Positions 10,999-23,272 of a DNA stretch of 64,000 nucleotides are shown here, piece by piece; positions within the stretch are counted from its first letter, which is position 1, and every line of letters begins with the position of its first letter. The translations under genes and the position numbers were made by a program. The notes under the pieces were generated by a model. The model did not search any database, was not told where the DNA came from, and was given only the letters and a program-made list of their open reading frames with translations. The stretch lies in contig NC_086376.1 of NCBI RefSeq assembly GCF_036588685.1, positions 27,627,930 to 27,691,929 on the forward strand, given 5' to 3'. Source of the DNA: Mytilus trossulus (lineage: Eukaryota; Mollusca; Bivalvia; Mytilida; Mytilidae).

Positions 10999-11604
10999 AA
11001 CATTGGTTAGTTTTGTGGTACAGGTCTTTGTTAGGTTTTTAATTTGCCAGATTTTACAGATTAACAGATTTTCCTCATGCAGGTGAAATGAGGAAAGCGA
11101 AACAGCACACCAACAATAAACCAAGTCACAAAAACAAGAAAAACAATGGCTTATCTGGTCAAAAAGTTTTTGTTTAATTTCAACAAGCTATAAAAGTTAC
11201 AAACTTAACTGTCTAAGTAAGTTAGTAAATCTAATTTGAAGTCGGCATATATATACATAATAACAGACAAAACATGAGCTCTGGTAAGCTATTTTACCGA
11301 CTTTCACATAAAAAATCATGCAGCATCATGCAAATAATTAAAAAATGAAAAAGCATGCAAGTATTATTAAATTAATTTGATTTCTGAGCCTCCACAGTCA
11401 ATGATCATACGGCAAATGTAACGTTATTTCTTCCTCTCTGATATTTTATCCTTGGGATAATTTGTCACAGTAATTTTTTTCCAGGCATGGTATTTCACAG
11501 GTAGTTTTTTTCAAGAAGAGTAAAATTCTATCTGTCTTAGTGATCATCATATCCAATGAAAATAGTGCAGCGGCGAAATCTGAAAAGACGCTTAGTTACG
11601 GAGT

Positions 11605-11608
11605 TTAA
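11605..11608. other. TTAA target duplication, left
   Basis: TTAA immediately precedes the transposon terminus TGCACCCA. It is matched by TTAA at 15997-16000 directly after TGGGTGCA. Confidence 0.75.
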
Positions 11609-12375
11609 TGCACCCAAAGAACACACACCTGGATTTTTTTTAAATGAAAGAATACATGTTAAACTTGTATTTTAAACATGCCGTAAGAAAATCGTATGGT
11701 CGAATTTCCGTAAAAATGGCTTTTTAGAGCGTTATGTAGTGTATAAAAAAAATCACTGATACACTAAAATGTAAATTATTATTACAAATCACAATATTAC
11801 GGCTATTTTTTTATTTTATAATGTAAGAATATATAACTGACGATAAAACTAGTCAATAATTGTTTTAAAAATATTTACAATCAACATTTTAAAAACCGTT
11901 TTACTTCAGTAGTTGTGGTTAACACGATTTTTACCGGTTTCCGTTAATAACAGGATAATTATAAAACCCTTCATTTGTGTTTATTTGGCATAAATATACA
12001 CTTCGATATTTACTTTATACAAAACTTTTTTTTTAATTTGAATATAACACATCAATCTGTTACACAATGTATCTAATTCCGGAATTATCCTCCGGGGCGT
12101 TTATTTTTGTTTAATCCTCACTCCATTCAGTTCTATCACTGTACAAGCCAAATGTCGATTACATTTCACATTGAAATTGTTTAATTAATATCAGTTTAAG
12201 GGTTTATATTTGTCTTTACACTAGTTTTATATTTGCTTTGTTGTTGATTTCATTGTTTTTTTGTTATTTTGAATACCCAGAGTGGTAATATATTAATTTT
12301 TTTTATCATTGTTTACATTGTGTTAAGTAATCGCTTAAAAAATATTCCGGATCTGTTGTGAAAATTTTCCGGATA

Positions 12376-15209
12376 ATGTCACAGTTTGGTAGTCCTTCAA
12401 AACTTACCCCAACAAGTGCCAAGAGAGGGAAGTCTTCCTTAGATTGGCTGGACACTGGAATGCATTATTTGTCAGATTAAAAGCCCGGAAAAATTATATA
12501 TTTTCACTGACAAAGGCAAAGTTAGTTTCATTGAAGCTACTAAACTACGGAAAGATGAGATTTATTTGAAGATTGAAGAAGAGTTGTCTTCTATTAATCA
12601 ATTTTTTTTCGGAAAATGTTGATGTTAAATACCATAGATCTTGTTGTAAATCTTACACCAGTAAGCAGAATCTATCTTGTTATAAACAAGAATTTATGGA
12701 AACGGAGGAGAATATAGGTGGTGCTAGCATTTGTTCACCTGCTGCAAGCACATCTAGAATGACAACTCGATCAGAGTGGTATTCCTGTATTTTTTGTAAG
12801 AACTAAACTTACAAAAAAGATGCTGAATTGCACAAAGTGGAATCAGGAGACAGAATTAAGAATATACTTGAGGCAGCTAGAAAAAATTCGGATCATGAAA
12901 TTGAGTCAATGGTTTTACATGAAAATTTTACTAAAAATGCCCTTTATCATTCGGCCTGTATAACTAAATATCTACTGAAAACACCCCAAAAAGCAAAAGC
13001 AGAATCTTCTGACCGCGATACTGCATTTGTGAAGCTAGTATCAGAAATTAATTCAGACCTGATGGTAAAGCATAAGACTTTTATGATGTCCACCTTGCTT
13101 TAGAAATTTCGTGTCTTGCTTCCACAAAACTATGCCAATAAATACACAACATATAAATTGCAAAATAGGTTAATGAATTATTACGGCGATGCAATTGTCA
13201 TACAACCACAACAAAGCCAGGGTAAATCAAATATCATGTTCAGCAGCTCTATATCTATAGGTGACGCAATCGAAGCTGCAAGTCAGCTAAAATCTGAACT
13301 CAAAATAGCACAGTTAGATTTGGAAATTGGAAGTTCCAAAAATACAACAAGTGAAGAACAGATTTTACACACCACTGCCAATATTTTAAGGCGTGATATA
13401 CATAGCCTTGATCTAAGCAATGATTATTACCCAACACCTTCCGAATGTTCTCTGCCGCTGTCAATTCAATCAATGCCCCCCAACCTGACCAAATTTATTT
13501 GTTCGTTAATAGATGAAACGTCTTTTCTGGCCGTTACAAACCAAAATCATACTACCGTAGAAAAAATGCGAAAATGTATGTCGCTTACAGAAAGCATAGT
13601 TTCAATGAGTACTAATGTTATCACTCCATTTCAAATTGGTCTTGCATTACAATTGTATCACGAATTTGGATCAAAACAATTAGTGGAAACATTAAATGCT
13701 CATGGGTTTTGCAGTTCGTATGATGAGGTAAGGCGTTACCTAACAAGCTTATCAAGTCATGAAATTGATAGGATCAAATATTGCGTGTATGTTCTAAACG
13801 GTATTGTACAACTGTCGTCCAATGGTTGTCTTAACCAGGAAGGATCAAACATTGACATAAACACGGAAACGGTGGATAAGGATACTTTCCATTCTATGGC
13901 TAGGGCTGTTTTTCAACTCCAGATTTAAATGACAGATGCAAGCGCTGTACATGCTGAACAGGTTAAAGTTAAACGAGGACAGGAAAAATCGTTACCAGTC
14001 GACGAGCAGACAATGTCTTTGATAAACTGTGTACCATTCAACAAGCCAAAAGAGCGTCATGAGCCTCCCCGTCGTGAGAATGCATATAGTGATAAACAAT
14101 CTTGTTCAGAAAGATGTGAAGCCTCTTAAGACTCCGTTTCTTAGTTCAGATGAAAACAAGCAATCACTTATAAAGTTTCTTGGTGAAATCACTTTGCAAT
14201 ATATGAAAGAAAATAGTTGTCTAATGGATGGACAAAAACTACCTTGCTGGATCATTTCCCAATCCAGAAATAGTGAAAATAATAAGTCCAAAAGGTATAT
14301 CAGATTGCAGTGAATTGTCAAGTACACAAGAAGAGGCAGATACACATATTATTCTGCATGCATTGAATGCTGACAAACTGTACAGGGAAAACGGTGTAAA
14401 CGGTCGCATTATTGTAAAGTCTCCGGATACGGACGTGCTAGTACTTTTAATACATTATTTCCCACAGATGACTCATATATATGAATTGTGGTTTCAAACA
14501 GGAATGATCACTAGCATTAAGGATTGTCGGCGTTATATTCCTGTTCACGAGCTGTGTGGGTCGTTAAATTCAGTTTTGTGCAAAATTCTACCAGCTGCAC
14601 ATGTTATTACAGGATGTGATACTACATCGTCTTTATTTCGCATAGGCAATAAATCCATGCTAAAGGCACTAAAAGAAGCGCCTGTTGATTTCAATGACTT
14701 GTCCCATATATCTTTATTAGATATAGAAGATTCAGTAGCCGTCAGTCGGAAACTCGTAACTAGGCTTTATGATCCTAAAGGAAAGTCCAAAGGCTGCCAT
14801 AATAATCTGAACAGTTTCTGGGTGAAATTAGCCACATGTAAAGATTCTAGCTTGGTCCGATTCCCTCCTTGTGAAGCATCTTTCAAACAGCACGTCCTTA
14901 GTTCTTCTTTCCAAACCAAAAATCTGAATGACTACACATATCGCCAAGTCTGCTATTGGATCGCTTCTACAGTTTGGTTGAAAAGAAGGAAAGTGTGGTC
15001 TTGAACCTGTCTTGTTTGAAGGTCAAATGTCATCTGACTTCCTTCAAGATTTGGTGTGCACATGCAAAGGAAAATCAGTTTGCAGAAAAAGTTGTGTGTG
15101 TTTTGAACAGAATTTGTCCTGTACTGAACTTTGTCAATGTCAAGCATCCGACCTTTGTAAAACCATCAATACACACCTGGAAGATATAGATGATGATGAT
15201 GATGCTTGA
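12376..15209 (+). pseudogene. Broken transposon gene: CIICQ zinc finger, FEN/PIN-like nuclease core, CxC cysteine-rich tail
   Basis: The reading frame survives in pieces. A candidate start lies at 12376. An ECIICQ motif (about 12456) is reached after a frameshift. A common frame then runs 12573-13928 with in-frame stops at 12804 and 13101. After more frame changes, 14228-15004 carries QEEADTH, SPDTDVLVLL and TGCDTTS followed by a GIGK-like RIGNK. Last, 15012-15209 carries a cysteine-rich block (CTCKGKSVCRKSCVC then CTELCQC). From memory this architecture belongs to a large multicopy family of invertebrate proteins, sometimes labelled tesmin/CXC-domain proteins. The spaced acidic motifs followed by a G-x-G loop resemble the PIN/FEN nuclease fold; this is my inference. 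With at least three in-frame stops and several frameshifts it cannot be translated. Confidence 0.75.
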
Positions 15210-15973
15210 TTTCCTGACTTATTTACGTCTTAATAATGCTCATTCATACATACACTTGTTTTGCTTTTAGTTTTGTCCACCTTTTCTGTTGATTTAATAT
15301 ACGTTTAGTTAACTTTGACACTGAAGCTATTTCCGTTTATTATGGAAGGACGATCGGGCATTCCGAATGTTAAAAAACGTCAAAAAACGTTGATATGATG
15401 CTAATATATTTTATAAACCTTATTTGAATACATTTTGATTTTACAGCAAAAATATATATGGCAGCCTTTATTTGAAAAAAAAAATGTAAAAAATTTACGA
15501 AAATAACCATCATGACCATTGAAACTGAAATCAATGAAATTAACTTTTATCCCTCCTTTACCTGACTTTAACCTTTTGTATAGTAGCAAGTCGTCTTCAG
15601 ACTTCATTTTTATGGAAAAAAAATATTACCAAAGTTCAAGGTCATCCTTGTATGGAAACTAAATTAAGTCATAAATAAACAAAATGTATCATATAACAAA
15701 AAACGTCAATTTTAACGTTAAAATGACGTGTTTAGAAAAAAATTGGTATTCACAACAGGTTCCATATATGTTGAATGAAATATTGTCCCCTGATTGTTTA
15801 ATATGTTTTATGTTCCTAAATTTAGCCCACAATAGACAGTAAAGACAAAATTTTGTACTATTCAATTGTTGACCTTTGACCTCAATTATGCAAAATTCCG
15901 ACCACTTCTCATGCTTACGGCATCATTAATATTAAAGTTAACAATTTTATCTTTTCAATGATATATAATTTAG
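15210..15973. other. Non-coding 3' interior of the transposon
   Basis: AT-rich, with no open frame of note. It contains paired 'aaaaaacgtca'-type motifs and the palindrome at 15703-15729. Confidence 0.5.
15703..15729. repeat. Near-perfect palindrome centred on AACGTT
   Basis: ACGTCAATTTTAACGTT runs into its mirror AAAATGACGT with a single unpaired base. It lies inside the 3' part of the TTAA transposon and could be a subterminal protein-binding site. Confidence 0.7.
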
Positions 15974-16026
15974 CCGTGTGTTCAGCGGTGGGTGCATTAA
16001 AAAAAATAATTTTGGGATTCTACCGC

Positions 16027-16150
16027 TGGTCTAAACATAAGAATGCTACACCATATGTAATATCGTCATATCCAATGAAACATTAGAATGCTACCCCATA
16101 TGTAATATCGTCATATCCAATGAAAACATTAGAATGCTACACCATATGTT
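16027..16150 (+). repeat. About 56-bp tandem repeat, 2-3 copies
   Basis: Successive units read 'agaatgctacaccatatg' then 'taatatcgtcatatccaatg'. The phrase 'catatccaatgaaa' also occurs to the left of the transposon (about 11549), so the transposon may have landed in or near this short array. Confidence 0.7.
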
Positions 16151-16740
16151 ATATTAATAGGTGTTCAAAGAAGAACAATATTATCAAAAAAATTGTCCCA
16201 AAGGGCTTTTTGACTTGGTCAGGAATGATAAGGAATGTTCACAGGGAACTGGCTTGCACATGTATAACTGATGATGGATGGGCATTTGCTGCATAAGTTC
16301 AGCTGCAAATTAATATGCATTTTAAGCATGAGAACATATGAATCTTATATGAATATTAACCCTGCTTAAATTATTGAAATGTAACAAAAAATAGCAAGTC
16401 GTGCATTCTTGGGAGGTACATTGCATACAGGAAAAAGGCCCGAAAAAATATCCTTTTCTGCATGGAATGGGTCCAAAATATTTTTGCCTTGTTCCGCTCG
16501 GCGATAATAAACTGCCTCCCCTTACAAGACAGGCAATTTACGGCCCTCGGCTTTGTCCTAAACGGACAGGATGAAAACTGGTGAAAGTTGAATTTTTGTT
16601 GAAAGACCAAAAATGCAGGTTTTAATCTAGTTATAATAGAACATTTACATTATCATTGACCCATGAATATAAGGTCAATTTCGGATAAACCCTGTCGGAT
16701 ACAAATATAAACCATACTAAACCTTACAATCATGCTATAC
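16150..16740. other. No gene recognised
   Basis: Intergenic. A 79-codon minus-strand frame (16371-16610) has no recognisable domain. Confidence 0.5.
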
Positions 16741-16749
16741 ACTCGCTAT

Positions 16750-17630
16750 ACATGCACTGCAGGGCACAGTTTGTTACAACCACAGAGGTTGAACCATGAA
16801 CAATTGGGGCAAGTATGAACACAATATTCAAGCTTGATACAGCTCTTAATTTGGATTGTGATGAAATATTTGACACAGCATAGGTATTGGACCCCAAATG
16901 AATGTGGTCTAAGAATTAACAATACATTTTACGGGCATGATTTACATGTACTCTCATATCCAGAAATTAAAATAAGTTAGAATCAGCATTTCAAAGAACT
17001 CTTCGGACTTCAATGTGGACTAGTTTGTTAACAGGGCCCAAAATCCAAAATCTAAATACAGATCACAGTTACCAGTATATTCAGAATATCAAAGAACCAC
17101 ACGAATTAAAAACTTGCCGTTTTAATTCTGGACCATGTGGACCTCAATGTGAACCAATTTGATAACGGGCCCAATATCTAAATATCACAGTTTGATTATA
17201 TAAAAAAAAAAAAAAAAATAATTCAATTGTGGTTTTAAATGAAACTTAGATTTACTTTGGACCTGAATGTGAACCAATTCGAAAACAAAAATACACAAAC
17301 ATGGATACAGATTCAGCATATTCAAGAACCCAAAGAATACATGGTTCTCATCATCAAGAAACAAATAATTTATACAAAGTATTGGTGTTTGTTTGGTTCT
17401 TAATTCATAAACAGTTTGGGCCATAAACACCAAAATCAATTCCAACTTTCCCTTTTTGGTTTGAAATCTTGTATACTCATTACATAAAAATCCATGGATT
17501 TATTCTCGAATTATGGTCTGGAAACCCCGGAAAATCTTTTTTTTTAACCTTTATTCCTAAACTGTAAGGTTAATAACCCCAAATTCAATTCACACCTTGC
17601 TTTTGTGGTATGGGACCTTGTGGTTTTATT
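16750..17630 (+). repeat. Repeat family R1, copy in forward orientation
   Basis: Opens with 'gttacaaccacagaggttga' and continues through 'aatttggattgtgatgaaat', 'cctcaatgtgaaccaattt' and a terminal 'attcctaaactgtaagg' block. The order matches 47696-49578, with deletions and a poly-A interruption at 17203-17220. Confidence 0.7.
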
Positions 17631-17687
17631 TCTTTGAGACCTAATAGAGGTTTCCCGCTTTGCGTACCAACCGTAGTACGAACTGGG

Positions 17688-18175
17688 TACGGTTGGGGAG
17701 CCGAATGGGACTCTTGTGGTTTTGTACTCGATATTCAATTTTGTACGGACAAAAGTGAGTTTTGTTCAACAAAAATGAGTCCAGTTAAACAAAATTTGTA
17801 GCCTACTACAAATTTAAAATTTTGTATGACAAAATTATCTTTCAGTGGACAAAAGTTACTTTTGTCATGACAAAATTCATTTTTGTATCACAGACTTGAC
17901 TTTTGTTACCTAATTTGGAAATTGAGCGACAAAAATCAATTTTGTATGCAAATTAGTTTAGTTTGGATTCTATGAACTAATTTGCATACAAAATCGACTT
18001 TTGTGAAACAAAATTGACTTTTGTAATTGATTTTTGTGAAACAAAATTGTACAAATTAAGTCAATTTTGTGTTGACAAAATTCATTTTGTGACGACTAAA
18101 TTGACTTTTGTGACACAAAATTGACTTTTGTAATTGACTTTTGTGAAACAAACTTGACAAAATAAAAGTAAATTG
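17688..18175 (+). mobile_element. Foldback CAAAATTGA element A (truncated)
   Basis: The left terminus TACGG then GAGCCGAATGGGACTC, followed by 'ttgtggttttgtac', matches the ends of elements B and C. CAAAATTGA/TCAATTTTG monomers and a hairpin of 'tatgcaaattagtt' with 'aactaatttgcata' (about 17957-17993) follow. No right terminus is present, so the copy is truncated. Confidence 0.7.
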
Positions 18176-18875
18176 ACCTCAACCTCGTATGGCAAACGAA
18201 CGTCTCATTATTATTCATCATATTGTAGTTTTGAAGCTGATATTTCACGATAAGGTTTGGGTTACGAAAATTTGTTAAGTGCATGATCAGTGTGGTCGTA
18301 TTCCAAGAACTAGCTACTATTTACAGGTATTAAATGTACTTCCTGCTTCAAGTAAGCAAGTTTAAATTTACTACTTTAAAAAGAAAGAACATTGTGGTAC
18401 AAAGGTAGAGCAAGGACAATCACATCTACTTGAAGGTACCGTAATCATTAATTTGAATACTTGTTTATTACATGCATAATAAAATGGAGCATGAAAGTGG
18501 AACACAAAGCAGATTAGTCGCATGTAAGTATAAGAAATTCAGAGTATAGGTTTTGTTTATACACATATGAAATGTTAGGAGAATCAGTTTTAATAGAAGT
18601 TGGGATAAGTTTCCGATATAAGACCTACCAGCATATCGACAGTTTATTAAATTTTCTTGGTTATCTCCAAACTTTGAAATAAAACAAAACTGTTTTTTTT
18701 TTGCATCTTCGTATAAATGTATGGTTTTGTTTCGTGCCATTTGAAGATAAATTTAAAGGCAGCTGCTATTTGTCCGGCTAGCCGGACGAATAGTACCAGG
18801 ACTATTTGTCCGGCCAATACAATGCGCATGTCACTATTTGTGTGTGCGTGTAATATTATCTTCAGCAGCACCAGG

Positions 18876-20309
18876 TACGGAGCGCCGAATGGGACTCTTA
18901 AGGTTTTGTACAAAATTCAATTTTGTCATAACAAAATCATTTTTGTCTTACAAAACTATGTGCTACAGACTTGTTTTGTGAGAACTTCAATTTTGTGGTG
19001 ACAAAATTCATTTGTGTAGACAAAATTCATTTTTGTCATGACAAAATTCATTTTTGTAGACAAAATTCATATTTGTCATGACAAAAGTCAATTTTGTCTA
19101 AAAGGTATGCAAATATAAACATATTTGCATACAAAATTGACTTTTGTTACCTGATATGGAAATTAAATCACAAAAGTCAATTGTGTGAGGTAAGATTCAA
19201 TTTTGTCAGACAAAATTCAATTTTCGTCAATTTTGTTGAGACAAAAGTCAATTTTGTTAATTTTGATGAGACAAAAGTCAATTTTGTCAATTTTGTTGAG
19301 ACAAAAATCAATTTTGTCAATTTTGTTGAGACAAAAGTCAATTTTGTTAATTTTGTTGAGACAAAAGTCAATTTTGTCAATTTTGTTGAGACAAGAGTCA
19401 ATTTTGTCAATTTTGTTGAGACTAAACTCAATTTTGTCAATTTTGTTGAGACAAAAATCAATTTTGTCAATTTTGTTGAGACGAAAGTCAATTTTGTTAA
19501 TTTTGTTGAGACAAAAGTCAATTTTGTCAATTTTGTTGAGACAAAAGTCAATTTTGTGACGACAAAATTCATTTTTGTGACGACAAAATTTAATTTTGTA
19601 ACAACAAAATTGACTTTTATGAGACAAAATTGACTTTCGTGAGACAAAATTGACTTTCGTGAGACATAAATCAATTTTGTTGAGACAAAATTCAATTTTG
19701 TCAATTTTGTTGAGACAAAATTCAATTTTGTCAATTTTGTTGAGACTAAATTCAATTTTGTCAATTTTGTTGAGACAAAAGTCAATTTTGTTGAGACAAA
19801 AGTCAATTTTGTCAATTTTGTTGAGACAAAAGTGAATTTTGTCAATTTTGTTGAGACAAAAGTGAATTTTGTCAATTTTGTTGAGACAAAAGTCAATTTT
19901 GTGTAACAAAAGTCAATTTTGTCAATTTTGTGTAACAAAAGTCAATTTTGTGTAACAAAAGTCAATTTTGTGTAACAAAAGTCAATTTTGTGTAACAAAA
20001 GTCGATTTTGTATGCAAATTAGTTCACAGAAACCAAACTTAACTAATTTGAATACAAAATTCACTTTTGTCGCCCAATTTTCAAATTAGGTAACAAAATT
20101 CAAGTCTGTGTAACAAAAATGAATTTTGTCATGACAAAAGTGACTTTTGTCCGCTGATAGATAATTTTGTATGACAAAATTTTAAATTAGTAGTATATGA
20201 TACAAATTTTGTTAAACTGAACTCATTTTTGTTGAACAAAAGTCACTTTTGTCCGTACAAAATTGAATTTTGAGTACAAAACCACAAGAGTCCCATTCGG
20301 CGCCCCGTA
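18876..20309 (+). mobile_element. Foldback CAAAATTGA element B, complete, 1434 bp
   Basis: Termini TACGGAGCGCCGAATGGGAC and its inverted partner ending in GGCGCCCCGTA. It is flanked by the 5-bp direct repeat CCAGG (18871-18875 and 20310-20314). The interior is mostly 30-bp monomers 'acaaaagtcaattttgtcaa' plus 'ttttgttgag' (about 19233-19900) and their inverse. Two hairpins use 'tatgcaaat' arms, near 19105-19135 and 20008-20062. The long open frames on both strands arise because the monomers lack stops. The inverted sister arm at about 22500 shows the uninterrupted site. Confidence 0.88.
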
Positions 20310-20355
20310 CCAGGGGGTAGCACATGTTTGTAATCTTTATTGTTAGGGCCTAATC

Positions 20356-21805
20356 TACGGGGCGCCGAATGGGACTCTTGTGATTTTGTACAAAATTCAA
20401 TTCTGTCATAACAAAATCATTTTTGTCTTACAAAACTATGTGCTACAGACTTGTTTTGTGAGAACTTCAATTTTGTGATGACAAAAGTCATTTGTGTAGA
20501 CAAAATTCATTTTTGTCATGACAAAATTCATTTGTGTAGACAAAATTCATTTTTGTCATGACAAAATTCATATTTGTCATGACAAAAGTCAATTTTGTCT
20601 TAAAGGTATGCAAATATAAACATATTTGCATACAAAATTGACTTTTTTTACCTGATATGGAAATTAAATCACAAAAGTCAATTGTGTACGGTAAGATTCA
20701 ATTTTGTGAGACAAAATTGACTTTTGTGAAACAAAATTAACTTTTGTGAGACTAAATTAACTTTTGTGAGACAAAATTGACTTTTGTGAGACAAAGTTGA
20801 CTTTTGTGAGACAAAATTGACTTTTGTGAGACAAAATTGACTTTTGTGAGACAAAATTGACTTTTGTGAGACAAAATTCAATTTTGTCATTTTTGTTGAG
20901 ACAAAATTCAATTTTGTCATTTTTGTTGAGACAAAATTCAATTTTGTCATTTTTGTTGAGACAAAAGTCAATTTTGTTAATTTTGTTGAGACAAAAGTCA
21001 ATTTTGTAAATTTTGTTGAGACAAAAGTCAATTTTGTTAATTTTGTTGAGACAAAAGTCAATTTTGTCAATTTTGTTGAGACGAAAGTCAATTTTGTCAA
21101 TTTTGTTGAGACAAAAGTCAATTTTGTGACGACAAAATTCATTTTTGTGATGACAAAATTCATTTTTGTGATGACAAAATTCAATTTTGTAACAACAAAA
21201 TTGACTTTTATGAGACAAAATTGACTTTCGTGAGACAAAATTGACTTTCGTGAGACAAAAATCAATTTTGTTGAGACAAAATTCAATTTTGTTAATTTTG
21301 TTGAGACAAAATTCAATTTTGTTAATTTTGTTGAAACAAAATTCAATTTTGTTAATTTTGTTGAGAAAAATTCAATTTTGTCAATTTTGTTGAGACAAAA
21401 TTCAATTTTGTCAATTTTGTTGAGAAAAAATTCAATTTTGTCAATTTGTTGAGACAAAAGTCAATTTTGTCAATTTTGTGTAACAAAAGTCAATTTTGTG
21501 TAACAAAAGTCAATTTTGTGTAACAAAAGTCAATTTTGTGTAACAAAAGTTAATTTTGTGTAACAAAAGTCAATTTTGTGTAACAAAAGTCGATTTTGTA
21601 TGCAAATTAGTTCACAGAAACCAAACTAAACTAATTTAAATACAAAATTGACTTTTGTCACTCAATTTTCAAATTAGGTAACAAAAGTCAAGTCTGTGTA
21701 ACAAAAATGAATTTTGTCATGACAAAAGTGACTTTTGTCCGCTGATAGATAATTTTGTATGAATTTTGAGTACAAAACCACAAGAGTCACATTCGGCGCC
21801 CCGTA
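20356..21805 (+). mobile_element. Foldback CAAAATTGA element C, complete, 1450 bp
   Basis: Termini TACGGGGCGCCGAATGGGAC and its inverted partner ending in GGCGCCCCGTA. It is flanked by the 5-bp direct repeat TAATC (20351-20355 and 21806-21810). The ends and hairpins match element B, but monomer numbers differ: a run of 'acaaaattgacttttgtgag' units lies at 20709-20880 before the 30-bp units. Only 36 bases separate its left duplication from that of B. It codes for nothing recognisable. Confidence 0.88.
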
Positions 21806-22641
21806 TAATCTTGTTACTAGTAATTGAAATTGTTGTTTTCTTCATACCAGAATATAGTCCAATGTTGATGACGAATAATTATAAAAAAAATCATGTATAT
21901 TCCATATTTTTTAAATAAGTAGAGAGAATAAATTACTAGTAAAACAAACTTTTTAAGTTAACGTAAAGGATTTTGTGTAGCTGAAAAAGGTACAAAATTA
22001 TTATGGGTGTAGCTGTCAAATAAAATTATAGTTCCCTTGACATAAAGTTATCCATATTTTGAGTGAGAGATGGGAGATTTTTCTATAATGCCCCTCCCCC
22101 CCCCAAAAAAAAAAGAAAGAAAAAAAAGTGAACAACACTGCTAAAATCTTGTTCAGAAATTCTAGATTGGATTTTATTTTATTTACGTGAGGGGTCGGGG
22201 TGACACGGTGTGCTCCTGTTCCCAAATTACTCTTTTCTTTTTTTCTCCCAATCCCATCGTTGTTGTCCCGTGTATTTCATTACCCCACTTTTTATAATCC
22301 TATATCAACATCCCCACTTCAAGGTTGTAACCTCCCCCCTTTCTTTAGTCCCGTTCATAAGATTATATAATTTTTTGAAGTTCATGCTATCGTTTTTCAT
22401 TGTCAAATTCCGAAAACTGCAAGGTTTATCAGAAATATTGATATCGCCGTTTTCAGCCATAATCTTAAAATTGAAAATCAGTGATCGGATTACACGCGCC
22501 CCCTCGGTGCTACTGAAGATAATATTACACACACTTCCGAAAACACATTATATGACATGCGCATTGCAATGGCCGGACAAATAGCCCTGGCACTATTCGT
22601 CCGGCTAGCCGGACAAAGCCGGACAAATAGCCACTCCGAAA

Positions 22642-23160
22642 TTTACACGATAACAAATTTATTGGATTATTTTACAGATTCTAAACAAAGCTTTTGATAT
22701 ATGCACTTCCGGGTTCGAATGAATAAATATTTATTATCCATTAAATATGGAGAGGATAACAAGGTAAACATATGTACAAGTGTGGACACAGACTTGTGTT
22801 GTTTGATGTTATAAATTCATTTGTTCAATGAATACTTTTGTTTTGAACATGAATTATTAACATGGAAATGTTTGCCGTTAATGAAATATATTTAACAGTA
22901 AAAATCATTGATAAAATCCACTTTACAAGATATACATATCAGCTCTCGTGTAGTCACATCCCATGTTGTCACTGGACAACTTCAAAACAATCAAATAACA
23001 CTTAGAAAATATAAATATATCATACGATTTAAAAAAAACAACAACAAACAAACAAACAAACAAACAAAAAAAAAAACAAAAAAAAACAGGAGCAACAACG
23101 CAACAGGAAATTAAAAGCCTTATATACCACTGTTTACTTACATTATATAGTATTCATATT
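22642..23160. other. Probable upstream region of the cGAS-like gene
   Basis: AT-rich with an (AAAC)n/poly-A stretch at 23030-23090. 'attcatatttcag' at about 23150-23163 is a possible splice acceptor for a 5' untranslated exon. No promoter motif can be claimed. Confidence 0.4.
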
Positions 23161-23272
23161 TCAGAACAAAATACGTTTAAATGAAGACATTATGTTGGAC
23201 AATATACCATGTCTATAGAATCTATCAGGTTTGAATTTGTTCAAATAGCTGGGATATATACCAGTTTCATAA

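Larger units (their letters stand above)
11609..15996 (+). mobile_element. TTAA-flanked DNA transposon, 4388 bp, with decayed gene
   Basis: The left end reads TGCACCCAAAGAACACAC. The right end, reverse-complemented, reads TGCACCCACCGCTGAACACAC. These are imperfect inverted termini with identical first 8 bases and a shared GAACACAC. Both ends are flanked by TTAA, the target preference of the piggyBac and Kolobok superfamilies. The interior holds one broken coding region (12376-15209) plus non-coding flanks of 770-790 bases. No piggyBac transposase is recognised, so the superfamily is undecided. The element is degraded and presumably immobile. Confidence 0.75.
18758..22642. mobile_element. Candidate MULE-like element with long inverted ends, split by elements B and C
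   Basis: The stretch 18768-18870 (CTATTTGTCCGGCTAGCCGG through attatcttcag-agcacc) is repeated in inverted orientation at 22508-22635, with similarity reaching about 130-150 bases. Both arms iterate TATTTGTCCGGC. Removing elements B and C (with one copy of each target duplication) leaves roughly 1 kb between and including the arms. No clear target duplication was found outside the arms, so two independent inverted repeat copies remain possible. Confidence 0.5.

Noticed and set aside
19177..21457. Long open frames (230-259 codons) on both strands of elements B and C, rich in repeated FVSTKLTK or NKIDKIDFCL
   Set aside because: They come from satellite monomers that lack stops in several frames on both strands at once. 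There is no domain or start context.
22305..22532. 75-codon minus-strand frame beginning MCNIIFSST
   Set aside because: Overlaps the inverted arm of a repeat and shows no domain; more likely element interior than a gene.
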